DNA from: Puniceicoccales bacterium
GTDB lineage: Bacteria; Verrucomicrobiota; Verrucomicrobiia; Opitutales; JAIRKQ01
Reading direction: 5' to 3'
Assembly: GCA_031266155.1 (NCBI GenBank)
Contig: JAISBO010000089.1
Span: 1 to 7,210, forward strand
Length of the DNA: 7,210 bases
Shown: piece by piece, positions 1-6,602 of the stretch
Position numbering within the stretch: position 1 is the first letter of the stretch
Layout of the letters: the number at the start of each line of letters is the position of its first letter
Notes under the pieces: model-generated
What the model saw: only the letters and a program-made list of their open reading frames with translations
The model's database searches: none
What the model was told of the DNA's origin: nothing
Made by a program: the position numbers and the translations under genes

Positions 1-423
1 TGGAACGATTCAAAGGCGACTAACTTTCATGCGTTAAACGCTGCATTGGCATCGTTCAACAAAAAAGTTATCCTGATAGCAGGAGGGAAATCAAAGGATG
101 AACCCCTTGAAAATTTTCAAAAGATCGTGGCGGGGCGGATTAAAGTTCTATTGCTGATGGGGGAAACGGGTAAAATTTTATATCAAGCCATGGAAATGAG
201 TTTAGTCAAAAACCCGAAAGTGCCATGTAAGTTTTTCCCAAACGATGGAGATTTGGAAAAACTAATGGCCCACATTGTCGAATACGCTTTCGCCATAGCT
301 AGCGATGGAGATGTGGTGCTGTTAAGTCCAGGATTTTCAAGCCTTGACTGGTTTGAAGGTTATGCGGAGAGGGGAAAATTTTTTGAAAATGGAGTTTTAT
401 GTTTGAATTTACAAAATAAATGA
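1..423 (+). CDS. murD: MurD, UDP-N-acetylmuramoylalanine--D-glutamate ligase, C-terminal part (5' end outside window)
   Basis: MurD is the cytoplasmic ATP-dependent ligase that adds D-glutamate to UDP-MurNAc-L-alanine. Only the last 140 residues are visible, read in frame from base 1, so the true start lies upstream. The fragment opens with the NDSKATN motif, the substrate-binding loop that begins the C-terminal domain of MurD. A beta-strand and Gly-rich turn (LIAGGKSKDEP) follow, then LLLMGETG, then VVLLSPGFSSLDWF with ERGKFF after it. The last stretch matches the MurD signature that in Escherichia coli reads roughly LLSPACASLDQF. The ATP-binding central domain and the carbamylated lysine are not in view. 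The gene stops with TGA at 421-423, 27 bases before the start chosen for the next gene, which fits one operon. Identification rests on motifs and on ftsW nearby, and is firm. Confidence 0.95.
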   Translation, partial: WNDSKATNFHALNAALASFNKKVILIAGGKSKDEPLENFQKIVAGRIKVLLLMGETGKILYQAMEMSLVKNPKVPCKFFPNDGDLEKLMAHIVEYAFAIASDGDVVLLSPGFSSLDWFEGYAERGKFFENGVLCLNLQNK

Positions 424-434
424 CAATTGTATAT

Positions 435-440
435 GGAGAG
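435..440 (+). promoter_or_regulatory. Ribosome-binding site deciding the start of the LysM gene
   Basis: GGAGAG lies 10 bases upstream of the ATG at 451. The frame is also open from a TTG at 427 and an ATG at 433, but this purine run overlaps those codons and cannot serve them. A start at 451 also places the lysine and hydrophobic segment of the signal peptide right at the N-terminus. Confidence 0.6.
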
Positions 441-450
441 ATCTTATAGT

Positions 451-1566
451 ATGAAATTGCAAAACGTGTTAATTGTATGTATTTTTACACCATTCGCATT
501 GCTGGGAACCGGATGTTCTATGTTTGATGGCGCTGGTGGGAAAAAATGCAGCAATGTTGCCTATTCTATCGCGCCAGAGGTAGCTTTTGATGGAGCAAGC
601 GCCAGGAAAAAACCTACGCAACCAAGGCAATCATTTGAAGAGCCTGGAAAGGAAAGTCGTTTTTTTAGGGATGCTGGCACCCTTGAGCCGGTTTGTGAAG
701 TTTACGTTGTCCAAAAAGGAGACACAATCTATGGGGTTGCTAAAAAGGTAAAAATGTCACCGACAACGCTTATGGCTATCAATGGCCTGGGTAAGGATAG
801 TAAACTGATAGTGGGTCAGCGGTTGAAAATTGAGAATGGTCAATTTTCCGAATGGTTGTCGCCGGCTATACCTGCGAAAACAACCGTTTACACTGTCCAA
901 GCGGGAGATTCTTTATCAAAGATAGCACACATGTACGGCGTTACGGTAAAATCGTTGAAAGCAATCAATGATTTGTCTTCTGACAAATTAATAATAGGAC
1001 AGAAGCTGACTATTCCGGAGTCCACGGCTAAAAATTTTAATGCCAATGATTCGGCAAAAAGCCGAAGAGAGTTAGATAATGATGGCAAGTATACCGTAAA
1101 AGCAGGAGACAATTTGACTTTGATTGCGAAATATTTTGGCATAAAGCAAACCGCTTTACAGGAAGCCAATAATATGGACAATCCGAACAAATTACGCGTT
1201 GGGCAAAAATTAATCATTCCCGGCACAACGACCATTACTTCGGATAAAGCAAGCGGCGTAAAAATAGGTAAAGACAACACCCCAGGTCTTTCACCGCAGC
1301 GCACACCCAAAACTTCGTCGAAGGATTTATATGTAATAAAAAGTGGCGACACCATCGACAAAATCGCCCATGATTTGGAAGTAGAAAAGGCAGATTTAAT
1401 AAAATTAAATAATCTTGGAAACAATTCCTCATTGCAGGAAGGTAAGAAGCTTTTGATTCCAGAGAAAAAAGCAGCAATTGGGCCTAATTCCACTGCTTCC
1501 GAACCAAAAAGTGAAGATTTTTTTGAAAACTTTGAAGAGATTCCCGTCATCGAGATCAAAGATTAA
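451..1566 (+). CDS. Predicted lipoprotein with four LysM peptidoglycan-binding repeats (NlpD-position gene)
   Basis: This is a 371-residue exported protein. Residues 1-21 form a signal peptide with a hydrophobic core (VLIVCIFTPFALL) ending in GTG-Cys22. That is a loose lipobox, since position -3 is Gly rather than Leu, so lipidation is likely but not certain. A low-complexity stretch to about residue 80 is followed by four LysM repeats at about 84-127, 146-189, 213-257 and 293-337. Each shows the Y-x-V-x-x-GD(T/S/N) opening, a central helix with an Asn (AIN, AIN, EAN, KLN), and a closing (V/I/E)G(Q/K)(R/K)L-x-I. LysM domains bind N-acetylglucosamine in peptidoglycan. Linkers are Ser/Lys/Pro rich and the tail is acidic. 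No M23 peptidase domain, amidase or other catalytic domain is visible, unlike typical NlpD. Its place between murD and ftsW suggests an envelope role tied to septal wall synthesis. The LysM assignment is firm; the exact role is inferred. Confidence 0.9.
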   Translation: MKLQNVLIVCIFTPFALLGTGCSMFDGAGGKKCSNVAYSIAPEVAFDGASARKKPTQPRQSFEEPGKESRFFRDAGTLEPVCEVYVVQKGDTIYGVAKKVKMSPTTLMAINGLGKDSKLIVGQRLKIENGQFSEWLSPAIPAKTTVYTVQAGDSLSKIAHMYGVTVKSLKAINDLSSDKLIIGQKLTIPESTAKNFNANDSAKSRRELDNDGKYTVKAGDNLTLIAKYFGIKQTALQEANNMDNPNKLRVGQKLIIPGTTTITSDKASGVKIGKDNTPGLSPQRTPKTSSKDLYVIKSGDTIDKIAHDLEVEKADLIKLNNLGNNSSLQEGKKLLIPEKKAAIGPNSTASEPKSEDFFENFEEIPVIEIKD

Positions 1567-1572
1567 TCTTCC

Positions 1573-2766
1573 ATGATTTTAGAAAAATTAGAGGCATACT
1601 ATAATTACTTCAGCCAGCGTAAAGCTGGCTGGTTTATTTTACTGTGTACTAGCTTACTAATGGGACTTGGTCTCATTATTTTGTCGAGTGCAAGTTTGTC
1701 ATTTATCAAATCGGAAAATTATTTTCACAAACAATTGCTGTGGTGTGCCCTCGGGGTTCCACTTTTTTTTATCGGATGCTTCGTCGACTTAAAATTTTTG
1801 AAAAAACATTGTTTGGGGATTTTAGCATTTTTTGTCGTTGCTTTGGTTATAGTGCTAGTTCCAGGCATTGGGAAAATGGTCAATGGCTCGAGGCGATGGA
1901 TAGCCATGGGAGGTTTCAATGTTCAAGTTTCAGAATTTTCCAAGATTGCCATCATACTCTGGTTGGCACAGTATTTAAACAATAGCGAAGGCAATCGGTC
2001 AGATTTTAGGATTGGTTTTTTTAATCCTTTACTGGTAGTCGCCAGCATATGTGGTTTGATATTTCTAGAACCCGATTATGGCACGGCGATGTTGGTTGGA
2101 GCGGTGACAGTAACGCTGTTGTTTTTGGCAGGAACCCGGTTATGGTATATAGGGATCGCCATATTTGGTGGTTTATTGGCCATCTCAATTTTAATATACC
2201 TGAATCCCACCCGAATGGGGCGAATAGTTGCGTTTCTCGACGTTGAAAATAACAAATTGGCGGGAGCATATCAACTTTGGCAAGGGATGCTTGGTTTTGC
2301 TTCCGGAGGTTTGTACGGAAGAGGCCTGGGACAAGGGCGCCAACAACTGGTTTATTTGCCGGAAGCCCATACGGATTTTATTTTCCCCATATTCAGTGAA
2401 GAACTAGGCAGCCTAGCTGCCATTTTAGTATTAGCCGTATATTTAACATTTTTTTTAACCATCACGCATTCTGCGAAAAAACTTCATAGCAACTTTGCCA
2501 AGTTTCTCTCCTATGGCATAGCCCTGACCATAATTTACCAAGTGATAATCAACGTCGGCGTTGTTACCGGTTTACTTCCGACGAAGGGTATGGGGCTTCC
2601 TTTTATAAGCTATGGGGGGTCTAATCTGGTACTGCTTTCCTTCATGGTTGGACTTTTGTTGAACTGTTTTAGTGCAGACCAAAGGGAAGGTGCCCGTCAC
2701 AATTCGAACGAAGAGCAATTGCGCAAACCAACCAAGAGGGAACTCATTAGCCCTTACACGCGCTAA
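1573..2766 (+). CDS. ftsW: FtsW, septal peptidoglycan glycosyltransferase (SEDS family)
   Basis: FtsW is the integral membrane SEDS polymerase that, with its class B penicillin-binding partner, builds septal peptidoglycan from lipid II. The 397-residue product has the family's usual length and about ten hydrophobic segments, starting near residue 19. Diagnostic motifs in order are NGSRRWI (104-110), QVSEFSK (118-124), EPDYGTA (166-172), YQLWQGMLGFASGGLYGRGLG (233-253, an extracytoplasmic stretch), YLPEAHTDFIF (261-271) and TGLLPTKGMGLPFISYGGSN (332-351). Asp268 in PEAHTDF corresponds to the essential Asp of the FtsW/RodA active site. A hydrophilic C-terminal tail (about 368-397) is probably cytoplasmic. 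It starts 6 bases after the LysM stop without a strong Shine-Dalgarno sequence (AAAG at 1558-1561 is 11 bases away), so translational coupling is likely. RodA is the alternative, but linkage to murD favours FtsW. The expected next gene, murG, does not follow. Confidence 0.95.
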   Translation: MILEKLEAYYNYFSQRKAGWFILLCTSLLMGLGLIILSSASLSFIKSENYFHKQLLWCALGVPLFFIGCFVDLKFLKKHCLGILAFFVVALVIVLVPGIGKMVNGSRRWIAMGGFNVQVSEFSKIAIILWLAQYLNNSEGNRSDFRIGFFNPLLVVASICGLIFLEPDYGTAMLVGAVTVTLLFLAGTRLWYIGIAIFGGLLAISILIYLNPTRMGRIVAFLDVENNKLAGAYQLWQGMLGFASGGLYGRGLGQGRQQLVYLPEAHTDFIFPIFSEELGSLAAILVLAVYLTFFLTITHSAKKLHSNFAKFLSYGIALTIIYQVIINVGVVTGLLPTKGMGLPFISYGGSNLVLLSFMVGLLLNCFSADQREGARHNSNEEQLRKPTKRELISPYTR

Positions 2767-2930
2767 TGCCGATTGCATCTGTAATTGCATACGATATTTC
2801 TAAGGTTTTTGAAAAATAATTTTAAAGTGAAAATTTTTCTTGCATTGCCATAAATTTCGTGTATCCCCTTACCTCAAGTCAAGATTTTCCTTGATGAAAA
2901 ACTTTTACCAACATTTAAATTAGATAGAAT
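2767..2930. other. AT-rich gap separating the mur/fts operon from the downstream block
   Basis: No gene is seen in these 164 bases. The heptamer ATTGCAT occurs twice, 12 bases apart (2772-2778 and 2784-2790), and TTGCAT recurs at 2840-2845. An imperfect AT hairpin lies at 2811-2839. A weak promoter-like pair, TTGATG (2891-2896) and TTTAAA (2914-2919) with a 17-base spacer, sits just before the next gene. It would give a transcript beginning almost at that gene's ATG. The gap most likely marks the operon boundary, but none of these sites is individually convincing. Confidence 0.4.
2811..2839 (+). terminator. Weak AT-only hairpin after ftsW, possible terminator
   Basis: GAAAAA (2811-2816) can pair with TTTTTC (2834-2839), and TTTT (2820-2823) with AAAA (2830-2833), leaving a TAA bulge and a six-base loop. 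The stem is almost entirely A-T and no clean T-run follows, so it is a poor intrinsic terminator. It is listed because it is the only inverted repeat seen after ftsW. Confidence 0.2.
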
Positions 2931-3848
2931 ATGTCAAGAGCAAGATTCCCAAAGGAAAGTGCTGCCCGTCAGCCCCATGTAGATTCAAATCCTCCTCCTC
3001 CTGAGGTGGAGAGTAGGGGATTGGTGAGAGTTGATCTGCCTCTGGGTCATCAAATTTCCTCTTCCGACCAAGCCCCAAAAGCTTTTGTTGTTAGGTTGTC
3101 AGGAATAGAAGATACTGAACTACAGCGGAGAGAAGCTCATATTACAGAAATGGGTAATTCTCCTCTAGAAGATTTGGAAACCAGAAGGGGCAAATCTTTT
3201 GGATTCATGAATGCACTATGGGATGAAGCAGAAAATATTTCCACTCGTGGAAGGAATGCCATAGAAGAAAGGATGCGCGCAGAAGGGAAAGAATTTTCTG
3301 AGTTCATCGCGACGGCAATAGTTTTTATGAATCTTTTAACAAAAAGTATTTTGGATGCCAAATGTGTTTCTTGCCAAGTTCCAGTGGGTGATGTCAGAGT
3401 AGAGCGATTTTTCCCAATTGAAATTACGGGGCCGATAGGAGTGCAGCAGCATGCCAATGCGCTAGTTAAGCTTGTAAAAGCGATAAGAGAATTACCACCT
3501 CTAAGTCCAGATTTCAACGAAATTACTTGGACAGTCCATAGGGAGGTAGTAAAAGTGCTAGATGAAAATTTTCTTGATGAGAGAGATGAGGAAGTAACTG
3601 TGTTAAGTGCAATTGATTGGTGTGATTCAAGGTTAGCTCTGAAGCCAAAAGATTTAAAGGCTGCGGTAGAGTTGTGTGGACGTAGCTATGTAAAGTACCT
3701 AAGAATGGTGCAAGTAAAGGAAAATGCCGCCTCGTTTGATAAAATCTTTCCAGAAGCACAAGTGCCTCAATCTCAACCGCATTCAGATGATGTGGATATC
3801 TCTACCATTGTGGCTGGTTTTAACTTTAATTTCAATTTCGATCTTTAA
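2931..3848 (+). CDS. Uncharacterised 305-residue protein, Pro-rich N-terminus, FN-repeat C-terminus
   Basis: I do not recognise this protein. It has no signal peptide and no convincing membrane helix, so it would be cytoplasmic or exported by a non-Sec route. Residues 1-50 look disordered: basic at first, then a four-proline run at 21-24 and a Ser-rich patch. Residues 60-140 are charged and probably helical, ending in a hydrophobic stretch (FIATAIVFMNLLTKSI, 125-140) followed by a CVSC pair at 145-148. Residues 175-265 look alpha/beta. After a Pro/Gln/Asp linker the chain ends in an alternating stretch, FNFNFNFDL, at 297-305. An in-frame TAG at 2925-2927 rules out an upstream extension, and no Shine-Dalgarno sequence precedes the ATG. 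It is probably first in a transcription unit with the next two genes. Reading-frame length and codon character support a real gene; function is unknown. Confidence 0.75.
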   Translation: MSRARFPKESAARQPHVDSNPPPPEVESRGLVRVDLPLGHQISSSDQAPKAFVVRLSGIEDTELQRREAHITEMGNSPLEDLETRRGKSFGFMNALWDEAENISTRGRNAIEERMRAEGKEFSEFIATAIVFMNLLTKSILDAKCVSCQVPVGDVRVERFFPIEITGPIGVQQHANALVKLVKAIRELPPLSPDFNEITWTVHREVVKVLDENFLDERDEEVTVLSAIDWCDSRLALKPKDLKAAVELCGRSYVKYLRMVQVKENAASFDKIFPEAQVPQSQPHSDDVDISTIVAGFNFNFNFDL

Positions 3849-3864
3849 GAGGATAAGGTTTGCC

Positions 3865-3903
3865 ATGGAAGAAGAAGAATGTCTTTTCGAGAAAAGATTT
3901 TGA
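3865..3903 (+). other. Upstream in-frame start with good RBS, closed by TGA after 12 codons (possible broken 5' end of the next gene)
   Basis: AAGG (3855-3858), preceded by GAGG (3849-3852), lies 6 bases before an ATG at 3865. This is a better ribosome-binding arrangement than most in the window. The ORF reads MEEEECLFEKRF and ends with TGA at 3901-3903. The same frame then stays open through an A8 run (3906-3913) into the 440-residue gene starting at 3934. If TGA were TGG, the gene would gain 23 residues. Alternatives are a short leader peptide, a nonsense mutation with reinitiation at 3934, or a sequencing error. TCTTTT (3882-3887) and AAAAGA (3892-3897) can also form a small hairpin around CGAG, followed by TTTT; as a terminator it is very weak. 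Confidence 0.4.
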
Positions 3904-3933
3904 TTAAAAAAAACAAGATTTGGTGAATATCGT

Positions 3934-5256
3934 ATGAGCGTGCATGGTTTTAGATGGTATACTTACGTTGACAGAAACAGCGGTACCTTAGCACGTTTTG
4001 AAGCTTCTAGTGATAATGAAGGGGCCAAGGATCGGGTGATGCGATCCCTACGATATGGAGAGGCCAATGGTGCACTTACGGAGCTTGTTATGTCCCAAGC
4101 TAACCAAAGAGAACATAACCAAGCACCTTCTAGGCACTTGGATTTGCGTGAAATAGTTGAACTTTATGATCTTACCATAGAAGGATTGGAAAAGGCTCAC
4201 AAAATTTGCAAGCGGGATGTTGACTATAATTTTTTATGTCAATTTCCTGAATTTAGCCAATTTCCAATTTCTTTGGTTAATGAGCTGGTGAAAAGGGCCA
4301 AAGGTGAATATGTAATTTATGAAAAAAAATATCATGAAGACCCAGAATGGCAGGCTTATAAAACGGCGAGTTTGTTTGTAGATCAGCTTTTGCAAAAAAA
4401 AAATCAAGCGGTTGTGCAAGATATAGTAGGTATTGCACAACGCATGCGAAACGTAAATACTGTGCCAAGGGATACACCGAGGGAAGAACCCATAGGGAGA
4501 AGATTAGAAGTAGATCGATTTAGTGATGGTCACTCGAATTCTAGAATGGGTAGCTTTGGGAATGATTCCCAATCAGTAGAAACTTCACCACTTTTGTCAT
4601 CTAAGGAAAGTTTGCCTCCCCAAGCGAGTCAAAATGGATTCAGCGTTGGAACTGAAGTGCCTCCAGATATCGTTCGGGAGGTTGCGTCCCGATTACCGGA
4701 TGGGCGTGGTTCTGGCTTCGGTAATGAACCCGATGGGCTTCAAATCCAAAGTATGGGCAATTCAGACGAGGATGGTCCTCCTCCTGTAGCTGAGGATAGC
4801 GAAGATTGGGGCGGTTCCGATGATGAAGTTGGGCAATCGGTGCAGAAATGCGTTGATGAATTAAAAAATGAGATACGAAATTTTGTGCGTTTGCAGTTAA
4901 GTGATGTGAGTACCGTGTTGTGTAAGTTGTGTTGTAAGTTTTTAGCAAGCAAAGCTAGCAGTAAAAGATCATACGAAATTGGCGAAAGAGGGAAAACCAT
5001 TGGAGAACTATTTTACAGCGATATAAAGCGTAAGTTTAAGACAGGGGGTAGAAAACTTCAAATGGCTGATAGTCAATGGGTATCTACAAAGCAGTTTATT
5101 GATGCTCTCAAGGGTATAGTCAGCGTTGCCAGAGTGCCTGGCCAGGAGAAAAAGTTTGTCGTCGAGGTTACCGACCAGTATGAACAAATTCATCGGTTGA
5201 ATTTTGATGAAACAACGGAACGGCTTGGAGAAATGGTTTCAGAAAAAGAAGATTAA
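3934..5256 (+). CDS. Uncharacterised 440-residue two-domain protein with long disordered acidic linker
   Basis: I do not recognise this protein. It has no signal peptide or membrane helix. Three parts can be seen. Residues 1-172 form a mixed, largely helical N-terminal domain (the start, FRWYTYVDRNSG, looks beta; 70-170 is helical). Residues 173-300 form a low-complexity linker rich in Ser, Gly, Pro, Asp and Glu, with a strongly acidic run at 278-299. Residues 301-440 form a second domain, opening with a helix carrying a cysteine cluster (C330, C333, C334, in CKLCC) and ending in a charged tail. GGTGA at 3922-3926, 7 bases before the ATG, supports this start. An in-frame upstream start at 3865 is blocked by a TGA, so the original protein may have been 23 residues longer. 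It sits between the 305-residue unknown gene and the barrel gene, on the same strand and with short gaps. A structural, adaptor or secreted-effector role is possible but unsupported by any recognised motif. Confidence 0.75.
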   Translation: MSVHGFRWYTYVDRNSGTLARFEASSDNEGAKDRVMRSLRYGEANGALTELVMSQANQREHNQAPSRHLDLREIVELYDLTIEGLEKAHKICKRDVDYNFLCQFPEFSQFPISLVNELVKRAKGEYVIYEKKYHEDPEWQAYKTASLFVDQLLQKKNQAVVQDIVGIAQRMRNVNTVPRDTPREEPIGRRLEVDRFSDGHSNSRMGSFGNDSQSVETSPLLSSKESLPPQASQNGFSVGTEVPPDIVREVASRLPDGRGSGFGNEPDGLQIQSMGNSDEDGPPPVAEDSEDWGGSDDEVGQSVQKCVDELKNEIRNFVRLQLSDVSTVLCKLCCKFLASKASSKRSYEIGERGKTIGELFYSDIKRKFKTGGRKLQMADSQWVSTKQFIDALKGIVSVARVPGQEKKFVVEVTDQYEQIHRLNFDETTERLGEMVSEKED

Positions 5257-5269
5257 TTTTGCAAAAGAT

Positions 5270-6598
5270 ATGATTAAAAATTTTAGTTTGAATTTAAGAA
5301 AGTTTCAGGCTTTTTTGATAGTGGTGCTTTTCATGGCCGGAGTATTGTTTTCTGGCAGTAATCTATGGAGTTTGGATGGTTTTTCCCTGACTCCCGCAGA
5401 GACTGCTCGCCTAGGAGAAGGGGTAGATGCTGCATTTGCTGAGGATTCTACTCTGCAGCAGAGACTTGAGTTTGGACAATTTATAGATAGTCTACACAAT
5501 GAAGATTTTGAAAGCGACCAATCTTTAATTGGTGCCGCAAGGCGGTATTGGAACGATGATTGGAGCGATCCAGACATCATGGAGGTGTGTCATTTTTGGC
5601 CTGGTGGTGAAATGGAATATGTCGCTGCCAATGTCAATTCTGAACTAGCATCCTTGACATTGACGGCCAATACATTAGTCACCAATGCCTTTGCTGACCG
5701 CATGATAAGCGTCAAAGGCTGTCTCGCCGATCCATTTATCCATATTATCTATGGTCATACGCATCAAAATGAAATCGCCAAACTAGGGTATAATGGTTAC
5801 ATGGGTGGTTTCGTTATTGGGCTCGATGATGTCTGGACATTTACCAACGAAAGATATCTCCGAATGGGTGCTGCTTTTGGATATGCGGCCGGGAAGACGG
5901 TTTTTTCTGGTTCTGCCATTGGCCTTGGAAAATCTGCTAAGCATGATATTTATACGATTGAGCTGTTTAGTGCCTATGAATTCTTCAACGACAAGTATTT
6001 GAAGGGGGACGTTGGGGTTATCGTTGGGTATAGCTGTAACGAGGACCGGCTGCACAGGACCGATTTAAGTTCAAATGTTTTTGATGCTAAAGTTAGGTCC
6101 GATAATATTTTTGTGGGCATAGAAATCGTCAAGAATTTATACGCGTATAAAGGTTGTCAGTTTGGGTTGTGGTTTCGGGGAAACTATAGTCATATTGCCC
6201 AAAAAGGGTACGACGAATCAACGGCAGCAGCGATTGGGGCACGGCATGTTTCTCCTGTCAATCACGATTTCCTTACCACCGTCGTCGGCTTCAATATTGA
6301 AAAGGAAATTCCAGATTTGGAACAGGTTGATAAAAAATTTACGCTTTCATTGAAGGCTGGTTGGGAATGGCAGGCGATATGGAAATATTCCGATGCCACC
6401 CTCTCTTTTGATAATAACCTGGGCATTGGCAAATTCGCTCCAACATTTAGGCATCCTTCGCGGAGTGCCGCCATTATATCCTTTGGGGCTTCTCAAAAAT
6501 TCAATGTCCACTGGAGTGTTGTTGGTTCCTACATTGCGAGGTTTAATAAGGACATTTCCACCCATAACCTTTCCCTTGGTGCTGAATATTCTTTTTAA
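5270..6598 (+). CDS. Exported outer-membrane beta-barrel protein, autotransporter-domain type, with only a short N-terminal region
   Basis: This 442-residue product begins with a clear Sec signal peptide: basic residues (K3, R10, K11), then a hydrophobic core FLIVVLFMAGVLF (15-27) and a likely cleavage near 30-36. Residues 37-125 are acidic and hydrophilic. A helix follows (ASLTLTANTLVTNAFADRM, 127-145) that resembles the pore-spanning helix before autotransporter barrels. Residues 155-442 show alternating hydrophobic/polar strands with Gly and aromatic girdles (for example GYMGGFVIGLDD, RMGAAFGYAAGKT, KGDVGVIVGYS), ending in LSLGAEYSF with the terminal Phe typical of BAM-inserted proteins. 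The passenger is at most about 90 residues, so it is either a minimal autotransporter or a barrel reusing that fold. The frame is open upstream to ATG 5207, overlapping the previous gene by 50 bases, but only 5270 puts the signal peptide at the terminus. It starts 13 bases after the preceding stop. Confidence 0.8.
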   Translation: MIKNFSLNLRKFQAFLIVVLFMAGVLFSGSNLWSLDGFSLTPAETARLGEGVDAAFAEDSTLQQRLEFGQFIDSLHNEDFESDQSLIGAARRYWNDDWSDPDIMEVCHFWPGGEMEYVAANVNSELASLTLTANTLVTNAFADRMISVKGCLADPFIHIIYGHTHQNEIAKLGYNGYMGGFVIGLDDVWTFTNERYLRMGAAFGYAAGKTVFSGSAIGLGKSAKHDIYTIELFSAYEFFNDKYLKGDVGVIVGYSCNEDRLHRTDLSSNVFDAKVRSDNIFVGIEIVKNLYAYKGCQFGLWFRGNYSHIAQKGYDESTAAAIGARHVSPVNHDFLTTVVGFNIEKEIPDLEQVDKKFTLSLKAGWEWQAIWKYSDATLSFDNNLGIGKFAPTFRHPSRSAAIISFGASQKFNVHWSVVGSYIARFNKDISTHNLSLGAEYSF

Positions 6599-6602
6599 AG
6601 AT

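Noticed and set aside
888..1559. Long open frame on the minus strand opposite the LysM gene (223 codons)
   Set aside because: It is antisense to a clearly functional four-LysM gene, and its translation shows no domain or coherent signal; it is a shadow of the coding frame.
2978..3000. GATTCAAATCCTCC, resembling a tRNA T-loop and a possible att fragment
   Set aside because: The flanking bases do not form a T stem, there is no match to the tRNA-Arg 3' end at 7182-7206, and the run lies in coding sequence for the proline stretch.
2987..3003. CCTCCTCCTCCT run, a strong Shine-Dalgarno on the minus strand
   Set aside because: The minus-strand ATG downstream opens only about 14 codons; the run is explained by proline codons on the + strand.
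3895..3933. TGA at 3901 taken as evidence for a recoded genetic code (UGA = Trp)
   Set aside because: murD and the small membrane protein both end naturally at TGA, so the standard code is simpler.
5207..5269. Longer start for the barrel gene at ATG 5207
   Set aside because: It would bury the signal peptide 21 residues inside the protein and overlap the previous gene by 50 bases; ATG 5270 fits better, although its ribosome-binding site is weak.
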